A stretch of DNA of 64,000 nt from Buchnera aphidicola (Pemphigus immunis). GTDB lineage: Bacteria; Pseudomonadota; Gammaproteobacteria; Enterobacterales; Enterobacteriaceae. Position 1 is the first letter of the stretch; the number at the start of each line of letters is the position of its first letter. The notes beneath the pieces are model-generated. The model saw only the letters and a list, made by a program, of their open reading frames with translations, was not told where the DNA came from and did not search any database. This document shows, piece by piece, positions 29,635 through 39,747 of this stretch. The position numbers and the translations under genes were made by a program. The stretch lies in NCBI RefSeq assembly GCF_964059115.1, contig NZ_OZ060408.1, forward strand, positions 186,001 through 250,000, written 5' to 3'.

Positions 29635-30690
29635 ATGCGTATCGAAGAAGATATAAAATTAGGTTTTAAAGATGTTCTGATTCGTCCTAAACGTTCAACA
29701 TTAATAAGTCGATCACAAGTGGATTTATATCGTAAATTTATTTTTAAAAATTCAAAATTAACATGGTCTGGTATTCCTATTATTGCTGCTAATATGGATA
29801 CTATAGGTACTTTTAATATGGTGAAGATTTTATCTAATTTTCATATATTGACGGCAGTTCATAAATATTATTCTGTAATTGAATGGGAAAAATTTATAAA
29901 CAGTGTATCTGAAGAAATATTAAGATACGTTATTGTGTCTACAGGTACATCTAATGCTGATTTTTTAAAAATAAAAAAAATTTTTTCTTTATCATCCAGT
30001 TTAAAATATATTTGTATAGATGTAGCTAATGGTTATTCTGAACATTTTATTAATTTTTTAAAGAAAGTACGTGATTGCTTTCCTAATAAAACTATTTGTG
30101 CAGGAAATGTAGTAACCGGCGAAATGGTAGAAGAATTGATATTATCTGGAGCGGATATAGTTAAAGTAGGTATTGGTCCTGGTTCGGTATGTACTACTCG
30201 TCTTAAAACGGGTGTTGGGTATCCTCAGTTATCAGCTATTATAGAGTGCAGTGATGCTGCACATGGTTTAGGAGGACGTATAATTAGTGATGGAGGATGT
30301 GTTTTTTCAGGAGATCTTGCAAAAGCATTCGGTGGTGGAGCTGATTTTACAATGTTAGGAGGTATGTTAGCTGCGCACGAAGAATGTGATGGAAAAATAA
30401 TTGAAGAAAATGGTAAACGGTTTATGCTGTTTTATGGAATGAGTTCACAGGCAGCTATGGACCTTTATATTGGAGGAGTAGCTAAATATAGATCTACAGA
30501 AGGTAAGACGATAAAATTATTATTTCGTGGTTCAGTTGAGTCAACTATAAGGGATATTTTAGGAGGATTACGTTCTGCTTGTACTTATGTTGGAGCGGAA
30601 AGTTTGAAAGAATTAACTAAAAGAACTACTTTTATACGGGTTTCTGAACAAGAAAATCATGTTTTTAATAATAAATCGTATTGTTTTTAA
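29635..30690 (+). CDS. guaC: GMP reductase
   Basis: GuaC reduces GMP to IMP with NADPH and ammonia release, feeding guanine nucleotides back to adenine synthesis. From the ATG at 29635 the product has 351 residues and starts [21 protein letters not shown], as in E. coli (347 residues). A TTG three bases upstream is in frame but unlikely, since AGGAAAAG is well placed for the ATG. The catalytic Cys186 is in [34 protein letters not shown] and [16 protein letters not shown] are intact. It is a single gene between two gene-free stretches. With hpt it forms the purine-interconversion set in the window. Confidence 0.96.
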   Translation: MRIEEDIKLGFKDVLIRPKRSTLISRSQVDLYRKFIFKNSKLTWSGIPIIAANMDTIGTFNMVKILSNFHILTAVHKYYSVIEWEKFINSVSEEILRYVIVSTGTSNADFLKIKKIFSLSSSLKYICIDVANGYSEHFINFLKKVRDCFPNKTICAGNVVTGEMVEELILSGADIVKVGIGPGSVCTTRLKTGVGYPQLSAIIECSDAAHGLGGRIISDGGCVFSGDLAKAFGGGADFTMLGGMLAAHEECDGKIIEENGKRFMLFYGMSSQAAMDLYIGGVAKYRSTEGKTIKLLFRGSVESTIRDILGGLRSACTYVGAESLKELTKRTTFIRVSEQENHVFNNKSYCF

Positions 30691-31271
30691 TTTTATTCTT
30701 TTATGTATTTAGTGAAATCATTAGTAATAATAATATTATGTTGTTTTAAATTATTTTTGTAAAATAAAATATTTTTATGTATTTGATTTGATGTTAGAAA
30801 TAATTAATAATAAATAGTTAATTGTTAATTTAATTAAAATTTTTATAAAAAAGTTTTTTACTAAATAAAATTTAATATTTTATATGATGTTGATTTATCA
30901 TTATTTCTTATAAATTTAGTTGATGTATTTTAATTTTTAGAAACTATTCTTCATTTTACCTTTCTTGATTATATATAAAATTAATAATTTTATTTTCATA
31001 TCTAGTTAAGCTTTTATAAAAAATTGACTTAATATAATTTTTTCATTGCAAGAATAAATATATTTATATTAAAAATTTTTATATATAAAAATATATTTTA
31101 GTAAGCAAAAAAAGTTTAAAAAGTTTTTTTCTCTATTGTAAAATAGTTTAAATGTAAATTATCTTGATAGTTATTAAAAAATTAATTTTATAAAACTTAA
31201 AATAAAATAGTATATATACTGTATTATTTATTTTTTATTAATAAATGTTAAATACAATAAGGAATTATACC
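30691..31271. other. Gene-free stretch between guaC and aceE
   Basis: About 580 AT-rich bases. E. coli has the regulator pdhR upstream of aceE; no trace of a GntR-type helix-turn-helix gene is visible here, nor of a PdhR operator. It should hold the aceE promoter. Confidence 0.55.
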
Positions 31272-33938
31272 ATGTCAGAAAATTTAAATCATGACGTGGA
31301 TCCAATTGAAACTCATGATTGGATACAGGCAATCGAATCAGTTATTCGTAAAGAGGGAGTTACAAGAGCAGAGTTTTTAATTCAAAATGTACTAAAAATA
31401 GCAAAAAGATATGGAATAAAAAATTTTAGAGATATTTTAACAAATGATTATATTAATAGTATTTCTGTTAAAGATGAACCAGATTATCCTGGAAATCTCG
31501 TTTTAGAAGATCGTATATGTTCTTTTATTCGTTGGAATGCTATTATGATGGTTTTACGTGCTTCCAAAAAAAATTTAGATCTAGGTGGGCATTTATCTTC
31601 TTTTCAATCTTCAGCATCTCTATATGAAGTATGTTTTAATCATTTTTTTCGTGCTTCTAATAAAAAAGATGGTGGTGATTTAGTTTATTTTCAAGGTCAT
31701 ATTGCTCCAGGTGTGTACGCCCGATCTTTTCTTGAAGGAAGATTGTCACAGGAGCAGATGGACAATTTTAGACAAGAAATTGATGGTACAGGGTTATCTT
31801 CTTATCCACATCCTAAATTAATGCCGAATTTTTGGCAATTTCCTACTGTATCTATGGGATTAGGTCCTGTTTGCGCTATTTACCAAGCAAAATTTTTAAA
31901 ATATTTAAAAAATAGGGGTTTAAAGGATACTTCGAATCAAACAGTTTATGCTTTTTTGGGTGATGGAGAGATGGATGAACCGGAATCTAAAGGAGCTATT
32001 TCTATAGCATCACGAGAAAAGTTAGATAACCTTATTTTTATAATTAATTGTAATTTACAACGATTAGATGGTCCAGTTATTGGAAATGGTAAAATAATTA
32101 ATGAATTAGAAAGTATTTTTGATGGTGCTGGTTGGGAAGTTATTAAAGTTATATGGGGCGATAAATGGGATGAATTATTTAGTAAAGATACCAGTGGCAA
32201 GTTAATTCATTTGATGAATGAAACTTTGGATGGTGATTATCAAACTTTTAAATCAAAAAATGGGGCTTATATAAGAAAAAATTTTTTTGGAAAATATAAA
32301 GAAACAATGAAATTAGTAGATAATATGACTGATTCTCAAATTTGGGATCTGAATAGAGGAGGACATGATCCTAAAAAAATATATGCTGCTCTTAAAAAAG
32401 CCAAAGAAATAAAAGGTAAACCTGTTGTTATTTTAGCTCATACAGTTAAAGGGTATGGAATGGGACCTGCGGCAGAAGGGAAAAATATTGCACATCAAAT
32501 AAAAAATATGAATTTAGAAGGAATATTATATATTAGAGACAAATTTAATATTCCTGTTGAAAATGGTGATATCAAAAACTTACCATATGTTACGTTTAAT
32601 AAAAATGATCCTGCTTATCATTATATGCATGAAAAGAGAAAAGTTTTAGGAGGTTATCTTCCTATGCGGTTATCTAATTTTACCCAGACGTTAAATTTAC
32701 CGATTTTAAATGATTTTAAATCTTTATTAAATGAGCAAAAAAAATATATTTCTACAACAATAGCTTTTGTACGGGTATTAAATATTATTTTAAAAAATAG
32801 TGAAATTAAAAATTTAGTAGTGCCTATAATTGCTGATGAAGCACGTACGTTTGGTATGGAAGGACTATTTCGTCAAATTGGTATTTATAGTTTGCAAGGT
32901 CAAAAATACATTCCTCAAGATTTAGAACAATTAGCTTATTATCGAGAAGATAAAAAAGGTCAAATTTTACAAGAAGGAATCAATGAATTAGGAGCGGCTG
33001 CATCTTGGTTAGCTGCCGCTACTTCATATAGTACTAATAATTTTCCTATGATTCCTTTTTATATTTATTATTCTATGTTTGGTTTTCAAAGGATAGGAGA
33101 TTTATTTTGGGCTGCTGGAGACCAACAAGCTAGGGGATTTTTAATAGGTGGTACATCTGGTAGAACGACATTAAATGGAGAAGGATTGCAACATGAGGAT
33201 GGTCATAGTCATGTTTTATCTTTAACAGTACCTAATTGTATATCTTATGATCCTGCTTACGCTTATGAAATTGCTGTTATTATATGTAATGGTTTACATC
33301 GTATGTATGGTCCTAAACAAGAAAATATATATTATTATATTACTACATTAAATGAGAACTATTTCATGCCGGCTATGCCTAAAGGTGTAGAAATAGGTAT
33401 TTGTAAAGGAATATATAAGTTAAAAACTATAAAAGGTGTTCATGATTATTCCATTCAATTAATGGGTTCTGGGGCAATTTTACGTATTGTTTGTATGGCT
33501 GCACAAATTTTATTAAAAGATTATGGAATAGGATCAGATATATATAGTGTGACTTCTTTCACAGAACTAGCTCGAGATGGTCAAGATTGTGACAGATGGA
33601 ATATGTTAAATCCGAATAAAAAATGTAAAATACCTTATATTGCACAGATAATGAATACATCGCCAGCTATTGCTGTAACTGATTATATGAAACTATTCAG
33701 TGAACAAGTTCGTGCTTATATACCAGCAATTAGTTATCGGGTTTTAGGTACAGATGGATTTGGTCGTTCTGATAGCAGAGAAAAACTTCGTCATTATTTT
33801 GAAATTGATGTTAGTTATATTGTTGTTATATCTTTAGGAGAACTATCTAAATTAGGTAAAATTAATAAAAAAGTTATTTCTGATGCTATCAGTAAATATA
33901 ATATCAATGTAAACAAAATTAATCCGCGTTTAGCATAA
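31272..33938 (+). CDS. aceE: Pyruvate dehydrogenase E1 component
   Basis: AceE is the thiamine-diphosphate-dependent homodimeric E1 that decarboxylates pyruvate and acetylates the lipoyl group of E2. From the ATG at 31272 it has 888 residues (E. coli 887) and begins MSENLNHDVDPIETHDW. An ATG nine codons upstream (31245) is in frame, but AAGGA sits about 10 bases before 31272 and the homology starts there. The ThDP motif GDGEMDEPESKG...INCN is intact; RQIGIYSLQGQKY, GGTSGRTTLNGEGLQHEDGH and the C-terminal VLGTDGFGRSDSR are nearly identical to E. coli. First gene of aceE-aceF-lpd. Confidence 0.98.
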   Translation: MSENLNHDVDPIETHDWIQAIESVIRKEGVTRAEFLIQNVLKIAKRYGIKNFRDILTNDYINSISVKDEPDYPGNLVLEDRICSFIRWNAIMMVLRASKKNLDLGGHLSSFQSSASLYEVCFNHFFRASNKKDGGDLVYFQGHIAPGVYARSFLEGRLSQEQMDNFRQEIDGTGLSSYPHPKLMPNFWQFPTVSMGLGPVCAIYQAKFLKYLKNRGLKDTSNQTVYAFLGDGEMDEPESKGAISIASREKLDNLIFIINCNLQRLDGPVIGNGKIINELESIFDGAGWEVIKVIWGDKWDELFSKDTSGKLIHLMNETLDGDYQTFKSKNGAYIRKNFFGKYKETMKLVDNMTDSQIWDLNRGGHDPKKIYAALKKAKEIKGKPVVILAHTVKGYGMGPAAEGKNIAHQIKNMNLEGILYIRDKFNIPVENGDIKNLPYVTFNKNDPAYHYMHEKRKVLGGYLPMRLSNFTQTLNLPILNDFKSLLNEQKKYISTTIAFVRVLNIILKNSEIKNLVVPIIADEARTFGMEGLFRQIGIYSLQGQKYIPQDLEQLAYYREDKKGQILQEGINELGAAASWLAAATSYSTNNFPMIPFYIYYSMFGFQRIGDLFWAAGDQQARGFLIGGTSGRTTLNGEGLQHEDGHSHVLSLTVPNCISYDPAYAYEIAVIICNGLHRMYGPKQENIYYYITTLNENYFMPAMPKGVEIGICKGIYKLKTIKGVHDYSIQLMGSGAILRIVCMAAQILLKDYGIGSDIYSVTSFTELARDGQDCDRWNMLNPNKKCKIPYIAQIMNTSPAIAVTDYMKLFSEQVRAYIPAISYRVLGTDGFGRSDSREKLRHYFEIDVSYIVVISLGELSKLGKINKKVISDAISKYNINVNKINPRLA

Positions 33939-33951
33939 TGGGGTATAATGG

Positions 33952-35178
33952 ATGATAATTGAAATTAAAGTTCCTGATATTGGTACAGAAAAAGTTGAAG
34001 TGACTGAAATTTTAGTTAATGTAGGAGATTTAGTTACATTGGAAGAAGGATTAATTACTGTAGAAGGACAAAAAGCTTCTATGGAAATTCCTGCTCCTAT
34101 AAATGGAGTAGTAAAAGAAATTAAGGTTAGTGTTGGAACTGTAGTTAATACTGGTGATGTGATGATGGTATTTGAAGTTCAAGATAATGTTAATTTGGAA
34201 ACATTAACATTAGAGGAAGAAAAAAAATTATATAATATTGAAAAAGATGAAAATAAAAAAAAATTAGAAGAGGTACATGCTACTCCATTAATTCGTCGTT
34301 TGGCAAGAAAATTAAATATTAGTTTACAAAATGTTAAGGGAACTGGTCCAAAGAGTAGAATTTTAAAAGAAGATTTAAAAAAATATACTAAAAATAGTTT
34401 TAAAAAAGAAGATCTAGATTATAGTAATGATTATTTAAATTTAAATGAAAACAATAAAATTTTGAAAGAAAAAGAACAATCTTTTCAACACGTTAAATTA
34501 AATCATGTTCAAATCATTTCAGGTAAGAATTTAACTCAAAGTTGGAGAGAGATACCTCATGTAACTCATTTTTATGAATCTGATATTACAGAATTAGATA
34601 AATTTCGCAAGAAATGTAATATTAAATATCAGGATGGCACTGTAAATATTAAATTAACAATATTAGTTTTTATAATAAAAATAGTTTCTAAAGCTTTGCA
34701 AGAATTTCCACGATTTAATAGTATTATTTCTAATGATCTAAAAACATTAACAATTAAAAAACATATCAATATAGGTATTGCTGTAAATACGTCTAAAGGT
34801 TTATTGGTGCCGGTATTAAAATCTATAGAAAATAAAAATTTGTTAGATATTTCTAACGAATTAATTAGTATTTCTAAAAAAGCAAGAAAAGGCCTTTTAA
34901 CTTTTTCAGATATGCAAGATGGGTGTTTCACAATATCTAATTTAGGAGGTTCAGGAGGTATTGGATTTACTCCTATTATAAATATGCCTGAAGTCGGTAT
35001 TCTTGGAATATCTAAATCATTGATTAAACCTATTTGGAAAGAAAAAGAATTTGTACCTAGATTGATTTTACCTTTTTCTCTTTCTTATGATCATAGAGTG
35101 ATTGACGGAGTATATGCTGCTCATTTCATGGATTTTATAAATACATTACTGTTAGATATTCGTTTTATGATGATGTGA
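33952..35178 (+). CDS. aceF: Pyruvate dehydrogenase E2 (dihydrolipoamide acetyltransferase), single lipoyl domain
   Basis: AceF is the core of the PDH complex and transfers acetyl groups to CoA. It has 408 residues against 630 in E. coli, because only one lipoyl domain is present (residues 1-75, lipoyl Lys41 in GQKASMEIP) instead of three. It is followed by a linker, the peripheral subunit-binding domain near 105-140 (TPLIRRLARKLNISLQNVKGTG) and the catalytic domain (SWREIPHVTHFYESDITEL at about 197, active-site SYDHRVIDGVYAAHF). E. coli has DKA at the lipoyl lysine; here it is QKA. The gene starts 13 bases after aceE. Confidence 0.97.
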   Translation: MIIEIKVPDIGTEKVEVTEILVNVGDLVTLEEGLITVEGQKASMEIPAPINGVVKEIKVSVGTVVNTGDVMMVFEVQDNVNLETLTLEEEKKLYNIEKDENKKKLEEVHATPLIRRLARKLNISLQNVKGTGPKSRILKEDLKKYTKNSFKKEDLDYSNDYLNLNENNKILKEKEQSFQHVKLNHVQIISGKNLTQSWREIPHVTHFYESDITELDKFRKKCNIKYQDGTVNIKLTILVFIIKIVSKALQEFPRFNSIISNDLKTLTIKKHINIGIAVNTSKGLLVPVLKSIENKNLLDISNELISISKKARKGLLTFSDMQDGCFTISNLGGSGGIGFTPIINMPEVGILGISKSLIKPIWKEKEFVPRLILPFSLSYDHRVIDGVYAAHFMDFINTLLLDIRFMMM

Positions 35179-35184
35179 TAGAAG

Positions 35185-35208
35185 TATATAAAATTATCAT
35201 TTTATATA
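35185..35208 (+). terminator. Hairpin with T tract between aceF and lpd
   Basis: A perfect 10-bp stem (35185-35194 with 35199-35208) has a 4-base loop TATC and is followed within 6-12 bases by a run of seven T. It lies 7 bases past the aceF stop. In E. coli lpd also has its own promoter, and the same partial uncoupling of lpd from aceEF could apply here. Confidence 0.5.
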
Positions 35209-35301
35209 TTAAAATTTTTTTATCGGTAAAGATTACAAATTTATTTAAAAAAAATATATTTATTATTTACAAAATATTTTATTAATAATAATGGATTTAT
35301 A

Positions 35302-36705
35302 ATGGAAAAAAAAATTTATACCCAAGTAGTTGTTGTAGGGTCTGGGCCTGCTGGATATTCTGCTGCTTTTCGTTGTGCAGACTTAGGGTTAAAAACAACA
35401 TTAATAGAAAAATATGAAGTATTAGGAGGCGTATGTTTAAATGTTGGATGTATTCCTTCTAAAGCTTTGTTACATATATCTAAAGTAATAACAGAGTCTA
35501 AAGAATTATCTGAATCTGGTGTTTTGTTTAATAAACCTATAATAGACATTAATAAAATACGAAAATGGAAAGAGAGAATTACAGGTTCTCTTAATATAGG
35601 TTTAAGTAGTATGGCTAAGTATCGCAATATTAAAGTAATTATAGGAAAAGCTAAATTTTTAAATTCTAAATCTTTATCAGTAGAATCAAAAAAAGAAAAA
35701 GTAATAATTATGTTTGAAAATGCAATTATTGCCACAGGTTCTCGTGCTATAAAATTACCAAATTTTCCGTATAATGATAAACGTATATGGGATTCTACAG
35801 ATGCTTTAAATTTACAAAATATACCTAATCGGTTGTTGATAATTGGAGGAGGAATAATTGGTTTAGAAATGGCCACTGTTTATTCTTCTTTAGGTTCAAA
35901 AATCGATATTATAGATTCGGGTATGCGGCTTTTACCGGTTGTAGATAAAGATGTAATCGATATTTTTGTTTGCGCAGTCAACAAAAAATTTAATTTAATG
36001 TTAAATAGAGTTATTTCTAAAATTGAATTAGAAAAGCAAGGTGTTGTTGTGACAACAGCTGATAATGAAGAAAAAAATTGTTATGATGCGATATTAGTTG
36101 CTATTGGTCGAAAACCTAATTATAAAGATTTAAATATTAATTCAATAGGAATAGAAATTAATGAATTAAATTTTATAAAAACAGATAAACAATTACGTAC
36201 AAATATATCTAATATCTTTGCAATTGGAGATGTTATTGGACAACCTATGTTGGCTCATAAGGGAATACATGAAGGACACATAGCTGCTGAAGTTATAGCT
36301 GGGAAAAAACATTTTTTTATGCCTAAAGTTATTCCGTGTGTGGCATATACTGATCCGGAAATTGCTTGGGTTGGTCTGACAGAACAAGAAGCTATGAAGT
36401 TAAAGATTAATTATAAAAAAGCAGTATTTCCTTGGTCTGCATCTGGAAAAGCTATTACTTCTCATGCTCATATTGGATTAACCAAGTTAATTTTTGATAA
36501 AGAAACCAATAGAATAATTGGAGGTATGATTATAGGAAGAAATGCCAGCGAATTATTATCAGAAATCAGTTTAGCCATTGAGATGGGTTGCGATGCAGAA
36601 GATATTAGTTTAACTATACATGCTCATCCTACTTTATATGAATCAATAGGATTAGCAGCAGAAGTTTTTCAAGGAACAATTACAGATCTAATGAACATTA
36701 AATAG
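35302..36705 (+). CDS. lpd: Dihydrolipoyl dehydrogenase (E3)
   Basis: Lpd reoxidises dihydrolipoamide on the PDH and, where present, 2-oxoglutarate dehydrogenase complexes, making NADH. It has 467 residues (E. coli 474). The FAD-binding fold begins VVVVGSGPAGYSAAFRCADLG; the redox-active pair is Cys45/Cys50 in GGVCLNVGCIPSK; the NAD fold is LLIIGGGIIGLEMATVYSSLG; and the C-terminal His-Glu dyad is in IHAHPTLYESIGLA. The gene is 123 bases downstream of aceF with a hairpin between them, and is followed by a strong hairpin. Confidence 0.97.
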   Translation: MEKKIYTQVVVVGSGPAGYSAAFRCADLGLKTTLIEKYEVLGGVCLNVGCIPSKALLHISKVITESKELSESGVLFNKPIIDINKIRKWKERITGSLNIGLSSMAKYRNIKVIIGKAKFLNSKSLSVESKKEKVIIMFENAIIATGSRAIKLPNFPYNDKRIWDSTDALNLQNIPNRLLIIGGGIIGLEMATVYSSLGSKIDIIDSGMRLLPVVDKDVIDIFVCAVNKKFNLMLNRVISKIELEKQGVVVTTADNEEKNCYDAILVAIGRKPNYKDLNINSIGIEINELNFIKTDKQLRTNISNIFAIGDVIGQPMLAHKGIHEGHIAAEVIAGKKHFFMPKVIPCVAYTDPEIAWVGLTEQEAMKLKINYKKAVFPWSASGKAITSHAHIGLTKLIFDKETNRIIGGMIIGRNASELLSEISLAIEMGCDAEDISLTIHAHPTLYESIGLAAEVFQGTITDLMNIK

Positions 36706-36733
36706 AAATATTTATATAGATATAAAATATTTA

Positions 36734-36780
36734 GGAAATAGAGAAAATTAGATATAAATATATATATGTTCTCTATTTCC
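36734..36780. terminator. Strong hairpin between convergent lpd and mtn
   Basis: A perfect 12-bp stem GGAAATAGAGAA (36734-36745) with its complement (36769-36780) flanks a 23-base AT loop. AAATTTTTATTTTT follows on the plus strand. It starts 28 bases after lpd and is best read as the lpd terminator, possibly acting on both strands. Confidence 0.65.
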
Positions 36781-36901
36781 AAATTTTTATTTTTATATGA
36801 TTTTAAATGATTTTTATGTGTTTTTATATTTTTTACGAATAATAAATTCATAAAATTGATTTTTATTTTTTAATTTAATGAATGTTCAGTATTAATAAAT
36901 T

Positions 36902-37591
36902 TTATAATATTTTTAGTATTTCTTCAACCACTTGTGTAGCACAATAGCTAGCTTTTTTAATATTTTTTTTAAAACTCCAAGTGGCGCACTTATTGGCAAA
37001 GTCAGATATAGCACGAATAATTAAAATTGGTTTTTTGAAATTATAACATACTTGAGCGATTGCAGTGGATTCCATGTCAATGGCGATAGCCGATGGAAAA
37101 TTATTATGTATAGATTTTAACATATTTTTTTTATAGATAAAAGAATCTCCTGTTAAAATAAGTCCTTCTTGAAATTTATATTTCAATCGATATATACATT
37201 TTTTTGCTATATTTAATAACTTGTAATTTATTAAAAAAAATCTAGGATATTTAGGGATTTGACCTATGGGATATGTAAATATACTTACATCTACATCATA
37301 GTAACATGTTTTATTCGGAAGAATAATATTTTTTATTTTCAATAAAGGATTTATGCTTCCAGCAGAACCAATATTAATAATTACATTTGGATTATAATGA
37401 GTGATTAGCATAGTAGTTACTATGCTAGCAGAAACTTTTCCAATACCCGATTGAAGTATGATAATATTGATATCATGTAAATAACCGTCATAAAACTTAA
37501 AATTTCCTATTTTTTTTCTTTTACATTTTTTTATTTTTTTTAGTAAAAAAATAATTTCTTTTTTTATAGCACCTATTATTCCAATTTTCAT
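36902..37591 (-). CDS. mtn: 5'-methylthioadenosine/S-adenosylhomocysteine nucleosidase
   Basis: MtnN (Pfs) cleaves methylthioadenosine, S-adenosylhomocysteine and 5'-deoxyadenosine to adenine and the thioribose or ribose derivative. It has 229 residues (E. coli 232). Active-site residues are visible: Glu12 in IGAIKKEI, the INIGSAGSI ribose loop, Glu in IDMESTAIAQVCY and catalytic Asp in RAISDFANK. Known Buchnera place speD and speE just before this gene as I recall; they are absent here, so SAH and deoxyadenosine would be the main substrates unless spermidine synthesis is encoded elsewhere. It lies 77 bases downstream of erpA on the same strand. Confidence 0.95.
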   Translation of the reverse strand: MKIGIIGAIKKEIIFLLKKIKKCKRKKIGNFKFYDGYLHDINIIILQSGIGKVSASIVTTMLITHYNPNVIINIGSAGSINPLLKIKNIILPNKTCYYDVDVSIFTYPIGQIPKYPRFFLINYKLLNIAKKCIYRLKYKFQEGLILTGDSFIYKKNMLKSIHNNFPSAIAIDMESTAIAQVCYNFKKPILIIRAISDFANKCATWSFKKNIKKASYCATQVVEEILKIL

Positions 37592-37668
37592 GATTTTATA
37601 ATTTTAGTAATTTTAATGGTATAAGAAATAAATTTATTATATGGAAAAATGTAAAATAATTGGTATAT

Positions 37669-38025
37669 TTATATACTAAATGATAAACCGCATCCACAAG
37701 TATTTTTTGCGTTTGGATTAGAAATTATAAATTTGGATCCCGTTAAATCTTCTTTGTAATCAATTTTTCCACCAATTAAATATTGTAAGCTAATAGGATC
37801 AATGACGATGTAATTTTTGTATTTTTTAATGAAAATATCATTTTCATTGATATTTTTGTCGAAGATAAATCCATATTTAAAACCGCTACACCCTCCTCCT
37901 GTAATATATACTCTTAATTTAAGATTAGAATTATTTTTTTCTTTTATCAATTTTTTTATTTTTTTTATAGCAATGTTTGAAACATGTAAAGATATTTCCA
38001 ATGTATTTTTCATTAGAGATCTCAT
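37669..38025 (-). CDS. erpA: A-type iron-sulfur cluster carrier ErpA
   Basis: ErpA carries Fe-S clusters to late-acting targets such as the isoprenoid enzymes IspG and IspH in E. coli. It has 118 residues from the first ATG; a second in-frame ATG at codon 5 (38013) is as plausible and nearer the E. coli length of 114. The three cluster-binding Cys are seen in [12 protein letters not shown] and [22 protein letters not shown] and [16 protein letters not shown] match E. coli. It is followed by mtn and preceded by a long gene-free region. Confidence 0.95.
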   Translation of the reverse strand: MRSLMKNTLEISLHVSNIAIKKIKKLIKEKNNSNLKLRVYITGGGCSGFKYGFIFDKNINENDIFIKKYKNYIVIDPISLQYLIGGKIDYKEDLTGSKFIISNPNAKNTCGCGLSFSI

Positions 38026-39747
38026 ATTTTTTATAATATAAAAATGTTATATATTTTGTTTGTGTAATACAAATATGATGCAATATATATTTTATTTTGA
38101 TTAGATATATTATATTTTATTTGTTTTTAAAAACTTAAAAATAATTGAATAATAAAATTCTTATTTTTTAAAGTGAATAGTATGATTTTTATAAAAATAT
38201 TTTTTAATTTATTAATTTTAATATTAATGATTTTTTATTTAAAAATTAATATTTAATAAGAATTAAATAGTTATATCTTTTTCATATTTTTTTATTAGTT
38301 ATTTTTTCATGGTGTACGTTTATTTATCGTATCGTGTTCATTGTAGACAAAAAAATTGTTTAGAATTATGTTGATTGATATTAATAAATTAGTAAATTTA
38401 AAAAATTTTTTATTGTTTTTAATAAATTGTCTGTAATAAAAAGTAAAAAGTAGAATCTAATTTTTTTTAATAAAAATATTTTTTAAAAAATATATAAATT
38501 TTTACTATACAAAATTATATATGTGATATTTATTTTTTATCAATATAGACATATTTTTTATTAACTTTATCGGGAAATAAATTATTTTTATTTGAATATC
38601 GATAATAATACATTTTATATCGGTATTTTATGTAACGCAATTGATTAATTTTTTTGTTCATATGTTTCTATTAAAAAGTAATAATTTTATTGTTATATCA
38701 TTTTTATAAAAATTAAAGATATTGTAAGTGAAATTTTAGTGTTTTTTATTCATATCTTTATAGTAACGAAATTATCATAAATTTAAAATTTTTGGTTTTA
38801 TTTCAAAATAGATAAGATATTATATTTTTGATGTATTTTAATTTTTTAATGTTTTTATAGTAAAAAGTATTATAATTAATGATATTAATCATTAAATTTT
38901 TATATATATTGTTTAATAATTTTTATAAATTTATTTTTTTATAATGATAAAATTGATATTTTTTTTAAATTATTTAACATTTTTTATTTATGAAAAATAT
39001 ATAAGAAGAATAAAATTTTTTAATTTTTATTATTGAGGTAAGATTAATGATTTATTTTAAAAATGAATAAATTTTAATTTATTTTATAAAAAAGTAAACA
39101 TAACATGATAAGATATTTTTTTTGATTTTTTATACTTCTTTATATTTGAAATTATATTTTGTACAAAATTTAAAATATAAGGTTATATGTATATTTTTTG
39201 TAAAAAATATAAGTTTAAAGTAATTTTATTTATTTTTATCAAATATTTATTAATTTTTAAATAAACATAATATTCTATATATTTAATCATCTTATTATTT
39301 TTGAAGAAAGAATACCTATTGTGTTATATATCTGTATAAAATGTTATGTTTCAGAGATTGACTTTATTTAAAGCATTAAAAATATTTACGTATTAATATT
39401 TATGTTTTTTATTTTAAAAAAATTATTGATAAATAAAACGATATTTTTATTTAATTTTTTTAACTCAAATTGGAATTATTCAATTTAATAATTTTTAAAT
39501 TGATAATTAAGTTTTTTATTTTATGAATATTGAAAACATATTTTTATTTGGTTATTAATTTATTTTTTAGAATTTATTTAATATAAATATAATTAAAAAA
39601 GTTTATTTATTTTTTATTTTTAAAAAAAATAATTTTTGTTTTATTGAAGTAATAATAAAAATCGTCAATTATTTTAATTAACATATTTCTGTATATTATC
39701 TAATTATAATCCATTAGATTTTATACAATTTATTTGATTGATAATTA
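38026..39747. other. 1.7 kb gene desert at the dcw (division/cell wall) locus
   Basis: Between erpA and rsmH, 1,722 bases contain no frame resembling a known protein, no tRNA, no repeat and no strong hairpin; composition is almost only A and T. In other Buchnera I recall ftsZ, ftsA, ddlB, murC, murG, ftsW, murD, mraY, murF, murE, ftsI and ftsL here. Only rsmH (mraW) at the far edge survives. This is best read as the residue of a large deletion and erosion. Confidence 0.65.

Noticed and set aside
31245..31271. Nine-codon N-terminal extension of aceE
   Set aside because: The Shine-Dalgarno and homology both point to the ATG at 31272.
35316..35876. 186-codon minus-strand frame
   Set aside because: Antisense shadow of lpd; composition follows the lpd codons and no family motif is visible.
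36669..36851. 60-codon minus-strand frame after lpd
   Set aside because: Built from low-complexity Tyr/Ile/Leu codons of the AT-rich terminator region; no start signal or homology.
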